Assembly (NCBI GenBank): GCA_008828725.1
Contig: MEHQ01004591.1
Span: 63,073-127,072 of the forward strand
From: Saccharina japonica
Taxonomy: Eukaryota; Sar; Phaeophyceae; Laminariales; Laminariaceae
Direction: 5' to 3'
DNA length: 64,000 bases
Positions 54,729-64,000 of this stretch are shown here, piece after piece (the stretch's first letter is position 1; each line of letters opens with the position of its first letter). A program made the translations under genes and the position numbers. Under the pieces are notes generated by a model that had not been told where the DNA came from, did no database searches, and worked only from the letters and a program-made list of their open reading frames with translations.

Positions 54729-57700
54729 ATGAATAACTCAGAGCGCGATGCTTTGTCTTTGTCCTTGACATCGGGAAGCCAAGCAGCCCAAGACGCTCGT
54801 AAGTCGGCCCAGGCCGACAAAAAGGCGGCATTGTTGAAGGCCTCCTCGATGACGCCTGGTGGGTTCAGGTCCTTGTCCGCGAAGATTACCCCATGGAGAC
54901 CTGACCTGACCAAGTGCCATGTCTGTGGTGAGGATGTGTCTGTGGGGTTGTGCGCCGTGCGCGTTCAGAGTTTGCTGCGAGATCAGCTTTTTGCATTTTG
55001 CTGCTTTTTTTTGTTTGTGTTTTTCGCAGCAGCGCGGAGCGGCGCAGACCGCAAAAAATTGCGAGCACGTTCATGGCATCCATTTCGCGCATTTCATATT
55101 TCCGAATCGCGGAGTTATATACGGGCCGCCCCCGAGTATCTTTGTTCTGCGCGGAGAGGTGGTGTACGCCCCCCCGTGTTGTCTGCCTGCTGATCTCGTC
55201 GGCTGCCCGGCTCGTAACATCGCAAGCGCGCGTCGAGAAAAGTCTTGGTCGACCATCTCAAAACATGGTGGCGCTTTTTATTTTCTCTGAAAAAAATGAC
55301 GGGAGATGCCCGATGCACCGATTTTGGTACATAGTTTGGTGTGATACTTTGTAAATCAGTGACCGGTCTCTGTATAGGAGAGTGTATCCACGAGTAGCAT
55401 CCATGGGGGCATGGGAGCCATCTCTCCCAGCAGGGGAAGCCAACGGTCTCTTACGTGCTTCAGGAGGAAAGGTGTTCTACCACACAGCTCGCAAACCTAA
55501 CAGTATCACTCGATCCGGTCGATGTCGACGTCCCGACTAGCAGGCATCGTGCGCCCGCATAAAAAAAGGCCCGCACGCAATCAGCAGCACGCGAAAAACT
55601 TTTCTTGTGTACGTCGTATGTAGGTAGTGGTCCTGGTGGTGTTTTTCGTGACTTCTTGTAGAATCCTGAACGGCTATTTTTGTGCTAGTCCTCCATTCTA
55701 CAATGAATCATACGAGCTCTCGCCTGATCACGTCCCTTTCTAATCCCTTCTCTCCCCGCCTTCCTCCTCCCTTCCCTTCCCTTCCCTTCCTCCCTGTTCT
55801 CCTTCGTGGCTCGGCTTGGCGCTCGCGAAGAGGCGAAATTCACTCTCTTCAACCACAGGCACAGCTGCCGGAAATGCCAGGAACCTGTATGCAACCAGTG
55901 TTCGCGAGCCCGAAAGGTGAGAGCGAGAGCATCGTTCCATCAAAAATTGAAAAATTGTAGAAAATTGAAATTGTTCTCGGTGGCGCTGTGCTGCGGGCTG
56001 CGGGGGGTGTGAACTTTCGTGAGCGGAGTGCTTGTGTTGCTGTTGATGTTGCTGCTGTTGCTGTTGCATGGCCAACAACATTCGCCAAGACGAGTACGTA
56101 GGCGTTCAGCTTTCGCGAGGGTTGTGTGTTGCTTTTGTCTTTGGTACCAGGTTTCTGTGTGATATAAACAAAGAAGAGGTGCCTGCCGTCAATCAGCAGC
56201 CTTCACCTTCACGGGAAACCTAACCTTTCACGAAAAGCACGGAGCGAAGATGTTTCGCGCCTCCATTCTATATACAACGCGAGCAGCAGAGCAGAGGGCG
56301 AGCATAGCAGCAGATTTGATGTCTGTAGGTGTTGTGTTGGTGTTGACATGCCAGCATACCAATCAGCTTTTGCGAAAGGAAAGTATGTTGCATTGCAGCT
56401 TTCCACCTTGTCACTCGGATAACTTTTTTGAGTTTCGTTGACGACTTCGGTGGGTTTCGTTGACAATTTCGCTCACGTCTGAGTTTCGTTGACGATTTCG
56501 GTAACTTTTATGAGTTTCGTTGACGATTAATTTTTTGAGTTTCGTTGACGATTCCGGTAACTTTTTTTTTTTCGAGTTTCGTTGACGATTCGGTGCCAGT
56601 CCCCACCAAGAAGTCAGACTCGAGTGTACTGGCATCATGCATGTTGCCGGCAAGGTGCGCTGCGTGTGTATGTCTATGTATGATATCATGGTATGATACG
56701 TGTATATCGCCACTCTCCGACGTGCCCATCATATACAGTCTGAACTTGTACCATAGCTATCACACGAGTAAAAAGTCCCCGACCTTGAACTGTGTACCAG
56801 CGCATCGGTTTTCGTGCTTGGAGTAAGAGGATGGTTCGCGGCTCTGTTTTGTTTCAGTATACGCGACAGATGCAGATGCGTGCTGTATACAGCAGCCAGC
56901 AGTCAGCACTGGGTCTACTATAGATTATTTTATGCACCAGCAGGTACCAGTGGTACTGAAAGGCCACTGCCAGCGGGCGTACCAGTACAGCAGTAGCTCG
57001 TACAGCAGTAGCTCGCTGCGTAGTACGTAGCACCAGTGATCAACGGCCTCGGCAGCAAACCATGTGATCCGCAAATCAAGGTTTCTATCAAAATGTGTAG
57101 CTTTTATCTCGTATGGCGCTACGTATCGGATGCCAGTATGCTTTCATTGTCTCCGCCTGCCTGCACCCTCCCTCCCTCCCGCTCGTGGCACGAAGCAACC
57201 CCCCCCCGGCCCCTTTCTAACATATACTTTTGTCTACGCGCACCCGCCGAACCGCAAATGTTACAAAACCAATCCAGGTCCTCCGCCGCTACGCGCCCCC
57301 GAAGCGAGTATGCGACCCTTGCGTTGACCATTTCTGGGCGATCAAGACACGGGAACCCGACGCAGCAGCAGCTGGCGCGGCAGCCAACAAATCCTCGTCC
57401 GATACCAGCAAAACCGGCGGTGACCCTCGCCTCTCCTTGACCGTGAGCGCCCCGTCCTCGTCAGCGCTGGCAGGCGGAATGTACGCCTCCCACACCGCAT
57501 CTCTGTCCCCAGGGACCCCGGCTGCGGCTTTCTTTGGCCCCAACACGACCGACATGAACCGCGGCCGCCGGCGCCTCGGGAGCACCTCTGTTGAATCATG
57601 CCTCTCTCTTGGAACTCCCTCGATGCTGCCCCCGCCGACCCCGGCCGGGGGGGAAGGCGATGCCGCCGTTGCGCCTCCGCCGCCGCATCAGGAGGAGCAG

Positions 57701-58837
57701 GCGTTGTCGTCCCCGGTCATCATGAAGGAAGAGGAGTCGGGCACGTTCTTCGGGGGGCGTCGGGAGAGTTGTGGTGGGGGGAAGGGGGGAGCTGCGACTC
57801 CGGCGTCGTTGGTTGTGCAGGACATGGGGGACTTCAAGAGCGAGATGGCGGCAGCGGGTGAGGCTGTGACGGCAGCAGTACTGGCGGCAGACCCGGAAGC
57901 AGCAGCAGAGGCAGCATCGTCGTCGGTGTCTGCATCGAGGGAGAAGAACGAAGTCAAGGCGAAGATGGTCGGGGTGGAGGCAACCCCGTCCTCCCCTCGA
58001 GGGGTCGTGGTGGCATCGAAGGAGGAGGAGGTGAAGAACGCGGTGGTGGTGGTGGTAGAGGCTGGACAGAACTCCACGTCGACGGTTGACTTCGTGAGGC
58101 GAGCATCGCTCGAGGGGGTGTCGGATGGCGGCGTGGAAGAGTCGAAGTCGGGAACGCCGGAAGAACTCCTCCGCAGCGGAGAGACGAACATGACTGAGGC
58201 GGACAAGGGGGCGCGGCGCAGCAGCAGCGACGGCGAGATCCGACCGGTGTCGCCGGTCCAGGCTGAGAAGAAGTCCCCGCCGGCAGAGAAGAAGCTCTCG
58301 GTAGAGGGGATCCTCCATGAGAACGATGCCGGTAAGACGGAGGAGCAGGTCAAGGCGGAGCTGGAGTCGGAGGTGGCACCGGTTGCGTCCGTGGCGGAGT
58401 CCTTGGTAGGGTCCGTGGCGGGGTCTGTGGCGGGAGACGACGAGCTTGACGACATCGTGGACGTGGTGGACGACAAGTTCGTGATGCCCACGGTGTCGGC
58501 GGCGGCGTCGGCGTTGGCGGAGGCGGTGTCGGCGGCGGCGACCGCGGCCCTCCTCCCCGCCGTGCTTGAGGAGGAGCCTGCCCCCGAGTCGGTGGCGGCA
58601 GCGGCGGCGGCTGCGGTGGCGGTTTTGGTGGAGGCTAAGAACAAGGGCGCGGGGGGGGAGAAGGTAATGGCACCCGCGGACGTGGCGGTAGACAAGGTGG
58701 CGAAGGACGACGCGGGCGACGGTAAGGAAGACGGTGGCGGCAGCAGGGGGATGGGGATGAAGACTCTCGCCTGCTGCGGCGCCGTGGCGTTCGGCGTGGG
58801 CCTGGTGGTGGCGGTGATCGTACGGGCCAAGTGGTGA
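54729..58837 (+). CDS. FYVE zinc-finger protein with C-terminal membrane anchor (three exons)
   Basis: Exons 54729-54927, 55831-55916 and 57278-58837 (GT/AG borders, phases 1 and 0) give 614 codons. FYVE domains bind PI3P on endosomes. Residues 56-59 are WRPD (the WxxD motif). Zinc ligands are C63, C66, C79, C82, C87, C90, C107 and C110, with the same spacing as EEA1 (2, 12, 2, 4, 2, 16, 2). The basic motif is HRHSCR where RRHHCR is typical, and RVCDPC is present. Residues from about 125 to 590 are Ala/Glu/Val/Ser-rich and low in complexity. Residues 591-610 (LACCGAVAFGVGLVVAVIV) form a membrane span followed by RAKW, a tail anchor. The start is the first ATG after an in-frame TAG at 54687; an earlier exon cannot be excluded. 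Weak PI3P binding and anchoring to an endomembrane are inferences. I do not know a named ortholog. Confidence 0.8.
56430..56592 (+). repeat. GAGTTTCGTTGACGATT tandem words in FYVE intron 2
   Basis: Six copies start at about 56430, 56452, 56481, 56512, 56537 and 56573, separated by 22-36 bp. Several are followed by TTCGGTAACTTTT. This is a degenerate intronic minisatellite. Confidence 0.75.
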
Positions 58838-58867
58838 ACGGTTACTTGGTGGACTGCTGTGCTGCCT

Positions 58868-58978
58868 GTACTGACGAGGCTGGTCGGTCTGCAGTAATTT
58901 GACTCTCGTACTGACGAGCCTGGTCGGTCTGTAACGACTGACTACTCGTACTGACCGAGGCTGGTCGGTCTATACGGG
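58868..58978 (+). repeat. 40-bp repeat after the FYVE stop codon
   Basis: GTACTGACGAG(G/C)CTGGTCGGTCT-type units start at 58868, 58908 and 58948. They begin 31 bp after the stop and are probably part of the 3' UTR. Confidence 0.75.
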
Positions 58979-61140
58979 TTGCGTTTCTTGTAAACGATGA
59001 TTGACTAGACTGACTGACTGGCTGACTGCTCGTACTGACTACGAATTGATGTGCCGGTCCATCTATCTGTCTGGTTTAGGGTGTGTTGATCGAGTGATTG
59101 ACTTTTTTGGCTTTTCGTAGCTGAAATTTTATTTTTCCTCATGTTACCTATATAGCCCGGTTTCGATTTTGCTCGCTCTCGCACGGCGAGAGCGGCGCAA
59201 GCAACAGGGCATAATAGGGATGTAGGAGCATGGCACGCGCGGGGAAGGAAAGGGCGAGGCAAGGATATCGATGTTGATTTGATGTCACGATATCATCCCG
59301 CCCATCTCTCCCACCAGCACCGCGGGTTGTCTTTTTTTGGATGTTTTGCTGAATTTTGTTTTTCCTAACCCAGCTTGGCTCGCCCTCGTAGTGGGTGTGC
59401 CAAGCAAGGGTAAGGGTATGGTAGGGCACACGGCAAGGGGATCGACATTGATGTCACACGGATGTATTATAGAGATGTTGGTGTCACGATATAATTCCCC
59501 GCCCAAGCTCGGCCACGGCCACCTATCGTCAGAGTGTATGATACGGCGGTGGTTGCGGGGGTGGTAATTTGTGTCCCCCACATACCCACGCATCCTTGTC
59601 ATGTAGATCTTTCTCTGTTTTTAGTTTATCAGAGTTGGACTTTTGTTGGGTTTTAGGTTTAGTTGGGCCCCCCCTCCCCAACCGATTGCGCTCCCCGCGC
59701 ACAGCCTCTAACTGGTACAGAACTGGTACAGAAATAGTAATGGCTTATCAGGTGTAATTTAGCCATGTAGATTGATCTGGCCGGATTTTCGCTGTGTTAT
59801 GTTATTCCCCACCTTTTGTGAGGTCGAGTGTGCGGGGGGGGGGAGCTGCTTTTGGGGGGTGGGGGGGTGGGGGGTACTCATGTCGTGTATGGCCGTAGTC
59901 GTATGACCATTCTAGAGAAGAGCTGGCGAGAGAGCATCTTTGATTGATTTGATTTGATTGGTCGATGATAACGTTTTGAGTTCCAGGTACTGATGGGGAG
60001 GAGAAAGCGGGGCCCCGGCTTTCTCTTCTGTCTTCTGTTGACCTGGACACAACGTTGTTTGTGTGTGGCATCTGCCGAAAAAAAACATGGTTGGTTAATT
60101 TGGTTAATCGATGATGACGCCTTTTGAGTACCCGGGGGGGAAGGGAGGGGGGGGGGCGGAGGGTGCTCTGCCTTTTTCTTGTTTGTTAGCCATCTCGCCA
60201 GACATGACCGCGTTTGTTTGTGTTGAAACGCCATGATGGTGATGGCGTGTGATAAAAAAATAAAGGCCAGCTGGTGGAAGAGAGTAGAGTGGTAGTAGTA
60301 GTAGTAGTAGTAAAGCGTGTAGAACTTGTAGTCAGTCGTGACAACGATTGGTGATTGGTGATGTAATAATCGGGGGCGGGGGGGGTGGAGGGGGTTGGTA
60401 CGCGCGTGATGGACACGCGGTAGGAAAACTCGTGGTAGTAAATAGGACGAGGTATACACTCTTGATACCTGGTAGTAAGTAGCGAATAAGTAATCTTGCG
60501 CGTTTTGCGCGCAAATCTTGTTTTGTTGGTGTTTTTTCTTGCTCTTGGCATGGATGGGTCGCGGAAAGGACAACCCGCGGGAAGCGGGGGGGTGGGCATG
60601 GTCGACGAGCATGTGATATAAAAAAAATACAACAAAAACCATTTATTAATAGCTTCTCAGAATCGCCAGAGAGTCAGCAACATGACAAATCATCAGCCAC
60701 CAAGTGTTTCGTGCCTGTGGCTCGTCGTTGTTTGTTTCATGTGTTGTTTTGCGTGGTGTATGCAGCTTGTTCATCTTTCTTTGCTACAGCAGCACAGCTG
60801 CTAGCAGTCCATCGATGAGCCATGTGCAGGTCTTTCGTGACTCGCCCAGTCATCTCGTGTTGTTTGGTCGTCGATTATTTCGCGTGGTGGTGTCTGCAAA
60901 AGAGTCCTCCTGCAACGTCCACAGCGCATACATACACGTTTACTTACAGTAGTACTACTGTAATACTACTACTTATTACGTACAGTAATACTGCGCTAAT
61001 ACTGCAAAAGTAAGTACAAAATAAACGGCACGCTGCGTCGGCAGATGAGTCCTCCACTCCCCGCCACGGTCGGCTCCTTATCCTCCCTCTTCGCGCACCA
61101 GTGGGCCATAAACTCCGTCAGTTCATCAACAAGCTTCCAC
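58979..61140. other. unassigned, G-run-rich region downstream of the FYVE gene
   Basis: 59830-59876 and 60129-60163 carry several G runs of 5-10. 59940-59975 and 60085-60130 are a degraded direct repeat (GATTGGTCGATGATAACG / GGTTAATCGATGATGACG). 59220-59300 and 59420-59500 are another. 60294-60312 is (TAG)n. Minus-strand frames here are not supported as genes. Confidence 0.35.
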
Positions 61141-61146
61141 TCGTTC

Positions 61147-61147
<1 letters not shown>

Positions 61148-61186
<39 letters not shown>

Positions 61187-61217
61187 ACACCCCCCACCCC
61201 CCCCCCCCCCNCCCCCA
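61148..61217 (+). repeat. poly(C) tract with an ambiguous base
   Basis: About 70 bp are nearly pure C, including one N at 61211. The true length is uncertain. Confidence 0.9.
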
Positions 61218-63200
61218 ACAAATCCCCCTTCCCCCTCATAATAACCCTCCAGCTCACCCAACATCCTCCGACCTTGAGCATATCGTACATATTAAGTCCA
61301 CCGAGCCGACTTCGCAACTCGTCGAGTGCGTACCGGCGCGTGCAAAAATCTCCGAACACACTTGATCTCCGTCCTCTCTCCACTTCAAGCTCCTCCTCCT
61401 GGGCCTGCCACTCCTCCTGTCTCTTGCCGCCCTCCCTAAAGTTAATTACCCACCACTGCAACGCCGGCGAACTGTGATCGGCCTGTCCTTCCTAACAACA
61501 ATAATAATATCGTCACGTAGTGGGCTGTCATCACAATCCCCATCATCAGCTTCATAACATTGTTGGACAGCCGATACCCATTCCCGCCTTTCCTATGCTC
61601 CTATATAACCGCCCTCCTCTGTCAAGCTGTATCTCCAGTCCATCCAGTCAGTACGACGAGTATACACCCATCCATGTCTCCATGCACAGTTCCACAACCG
61701 CCTCGAACGAAGCGTCCGAAAAAAAATAGGTACTCTAGCAGGTCTGCTCATGAATCTGAAAACGGTGCCGCCATTCTCCTTTTCCTCTGCCACAGGCCCT
61801 CCTCCAGGCACCACCCCCTTCCCCACGCCCCGATGCGTCGTCAGTGAACGGTAAAACGATTAAAACAAGCGAAAGTGACGCGGGTAACGCCCCGCCCACC
61901 CCCCTCCCCCACCCCCCCCCCCCCGCCCCTTTATCTTGCCCATTCAGCAAGAGCTTGCTCACTGCCAAAAGCCGCGCACGGACAACACCCCCTCCACTGC
62001 GTCTGATCACAACCCCCGACGGCCGCATCCCCCCCCCCCCCCTTTTCTTCGGGCGAACCCCGCCGCGCTGCATCCTCCCTCGTTCCGTGCGTGGCCCCGT
62101 CGCACAATTCCCCCCCCTTTTCATGCACGGCTCCGCCGCGGATTCCCCCCCCCTTTCCGCACTATTACTGTAACACTACAAACTATTAATACCATTTTAT
62201 TAATACTTTTATGCTATCCCTTCTGTTGCTGTATGCCCATTCTAACCCCCCCCCTAAAAAAATAGTTTTTCATTGCCTTTGTTTATCACCACACTCAATA
62301 TCATATCATACGTACACCGCTGATGATGCACATAACATACCTACCGGTATTTACGTATTTACAGCAGGAGCAGCAGTAGACAATAATGCGAGTAGATCTC
62401 CATGCGGCACTATATCTTCCTGTCTGTGAGGTGTGATAGAGAGCAGCGAGCAATGATACCTCAGGTACTACTCTTACCACTGCAACCAACCACGTTTTGG
62501 GGGACAAACTACTTGGAATTAGTGGGCAAACTTTCCACAGATCCGCTTTCCTCAGCATCCCCTATCCCCTCAATTTTGTTGAAAATGCAAGGCCTTCCTC
62601 GGTTTTATGAACATCTTAATTGTTTCGTCTGGCGTCGTATCTCCACCTCCACTCTCCAGCTTAGCTCTCGGTACGTGCGCGGCTTCCCTCTTCTGAAACA
62701 ACCCAGCGCGGGCAACATGTCATCAGGTATGCCGTGTCTCCCTGCCAGCCGCTCAAAGTTGTTCAGAGCTGATGGCCACAGCCACGCCACCCAAGAGACT
62801 CAGAGCCAACGCGTGCACTACGTACAGCAGCAGTGCCATCAACGCAGACAGCAGACAGCAGTCGTGGGACAGCACCACTCTGTTGCTTCTCTGTGCAGCG
62901 CTCGCAGTAGAAGCAGGGAACACAGCAGGCAGTGGTAGGCGACTGCTGCATATGCCGGTATATTGACGTGCTGCACCCTCGAGGGGGGTCAAGTTTTGAG
63001 CTGTTTAGGTACGAATATACTCGCAGCACCTTTTATTTGCGCCTGGTGTTCTGCTGGGCCGTAGATATGACAGCACTTTCACCCCGCTCCTTCCATGATC
63101 ATACCATACCTGCTGGTAACTGGTACGAGTACCTGGCGCAGGTGTACCTGTGGTACCTGTGGCCTGTGGTCCTGCGACCCATTGTTTCTGTGGCCTGTGG
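61218..63200. other. unassigned, C-run-rich region
   Basis: 61900-61925, 62030-62042, 62108-62118 and 62143-62153 are C runs in otherwise unassigned sequence. 62360-62380 and 62820-62840 have CAGCAGCAG words. No exon is supported. Confidence 0.3.
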
Positions 63201-63217
63201 GTGGAGTACACTCGTAC

Positions 63218-63470
63218 CCGTACCGTCCTTCTTCTAAGAAAGACCCCACAAGAAACTAACCGAGGTATTTCTTGGGAAATAAGAAATTCGGGAGCGATTT
63301 ATATGACACCTAATAAGAAAACAGGCTGATAACAAAGCCAGGCTGGAGTTTAGAGGAAAATAAGAAATTCGGGAGTCGTTATCTTGAAATCAGTGTAGAA
63401 AGCACCCTCTGTCAAACCAGAAATCCAGCCTGGACCAGATTTCCTGTTTCTTATTACGTACCAGGTAGGT
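63218..63470. mobile_element. MITE related to the pogo-like element, degraded
   Basis: The left part has CCCGTACCGTCCTTCTTCTA plus AGAAAG after a TA. GACACCTAATAAGAAAACAG, near-identical to the pogo-like TIR, lies at about 63305. The right part has TTTCCTGTTTCTTATTACGT and ACC before a TA. The two inner arms fold on each other. The boundaries are approximate. Confidence 0.5.
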
Positions 63471-63488
63471 GTCATGAAGTTACTCTAG

Positions 63489-63575
63489 TCTCGTACCGCT
63501 TTGCGCGGAAATATAAGGACCGTTTAGTCTCCATATTCATGCCTAAACGCTACTTATAGAGTGGTCCTTATGTTG
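63489..63575. mobile_element. small foldback element (AAATATAAGGA type), copy 2
   Basis: The stretch contains GTACCGCTTTGCGCGG, AAATATAAGGACCGTTTAG, and the inverted AAACGCTACTTATAGAGTGG and TCCTTAT. It is related to 53885-53972. Confidence 0.5.
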
Positions 63576-63980
63576 AACATGGAACATGGAACCACGTTTT
63601 CCCACCTCTCACAGATCCGGCAGATCCCCACGTAGTGATCTAGGCCTTTCAGGACAGATAGAACCCTGATCTGTATGATCTACGTACGATACGAGCTCAC
63701 ACATGCTGCCGGGTGGGGGCCGTGTAATCTGCATGATCTATCTATGAAGCAAAGGTTTCCTGGGTTGGGATATTTTTACCGTGCAGATCCTGTACAACCT
63801 CTTACCAACGGCAGTTCAGGATCTAGCAGCTCAGGATCTAGCAGCTAAATAGATGATCTACCGCTGCAGATCGTGATCTGTACGGCGTATGCAACCCTGA
63901 CCCTTGCAGCCCTTTCAAATATGAAACCGTAACCTGGGCCAGCATCTCGATTTCTTACTTAATGGCAGCCGGTACTGCTT
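63576..63980. repeat. GATCT-rich repeat region
   Basis: AGATC/GATCT occurs at high density (for example CAGGATCTAGCAGCT twice at 63815-63845, and ATGATCTA words). No coding motif is visible. Confidence 0.5.
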
Positions 63981-64000
63981 GTAGTGGATGTGGATGGCTT

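Noticed and set aside
57596-58318. 240-codon minus-strand frame rich in Arg, His and Leu
   Set aside because: It is another shadow of the same exon, with composition dictated by codon complement and no domain.
57688-58830. 380-codon minus-strand open frame opposite the FYVE gene's last exon
   Set aside because: It mirrors the plus-strand frame in a GC-rich, low-complexity exon. It is Ser/Thr/Ala-rich and has no motif, whereas the plus strand has splice-phase and FYVE support.
60186-60635. 149-codon minus-strand frame with Thr/Pro runs
   Set aside because: It consists of (TAG)n and G-run translations without motif, splice context or conservation evidence.

Overview
The window reads as nuclear DNA of a eukaryote, most likely a brown alga (Ectocarpus-like stramenopile). 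This is an inference. It rests on GC-rich exons split by GT-AG introns of about 0.65-1.4 kb, a sulfotransferase of the kind that is expanded in brown algae, and a dense mixture of gypsy, copia, LINE, SINE, pogo-like, hAT-like and MITE sequence. There is no bacterial operon logic, CRISPR array or rRNA, and no convincing functional tRNA gene.

Only a small part of the window is host coding sequence. Two host genes can be supported by motifs plus matching splice phases. One is a carbohydrate-type sulfotransferase (four exons seen, 21321-25330, +; first exon not found). The other is a FYVE zinc-finger protein with a C-terminal membrane anchor (three exons, 54729-58837, +), whose eight zinc ligands are distributed over all three exons with exact FYVE spacing. 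A third host-derived locus (46075-46401, +) is the 3' end of an MDP-1-like HAD phosphatase with a one-base frameshift. It is probably a pseudogene. A pair of overlapping small ORFs with signal-peptide-like starts (11363-11889, -) has two decayed relatives in the window.

Layout: 1-6400 is a 42-bp AATTG-rich minisatellite organised as a higher-order duplication. Its second copy is split by a 247-bp MITE and by a 2.6-kb pogo-like transposon (3332-5916). 7.6-8.0 kb holds a SINE; 8.25-9.4 kb a copia gag fossil split by a MITE; 10.05-11.2 kb a LINE reverse-transcriptase remnant. 13-20 kb is a MITE and palindromic-repeat zone, including two clusters of TACTCCGAGTA palindromes. 21.3-25.3 kb is the sulfotransferase gene, with a MITE and a nested foldback dimer in one intron. 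26-28.5 kb is a Gln-rich, zinc-knuckle remnant of unclear origin. 29-36 kb is repeats and unassigned sequence. 36.7-45.3 kb is a badly broken Ty3/gypsy fossil carrying coding minisatellites and a NADAR (YbiA-like) domain. 46-51.5 kb contains the phosphatase fragment, a hAT-type MITE with a perfect 8-bp target duplication, a 1.8-kb inverted-repeat element and SINEs. 54.7-58.8 kb is the FYVE gene. 59-64 kb is rich in G/C homopolymers and short repeats.

Nothing indicates that the host genes work together in one pathway. The most coherent story is repeat-driven: nested insertions whose order can be read from target-site duplications and from a paralogous empty site. All assignments were made by eye; no database search was run.
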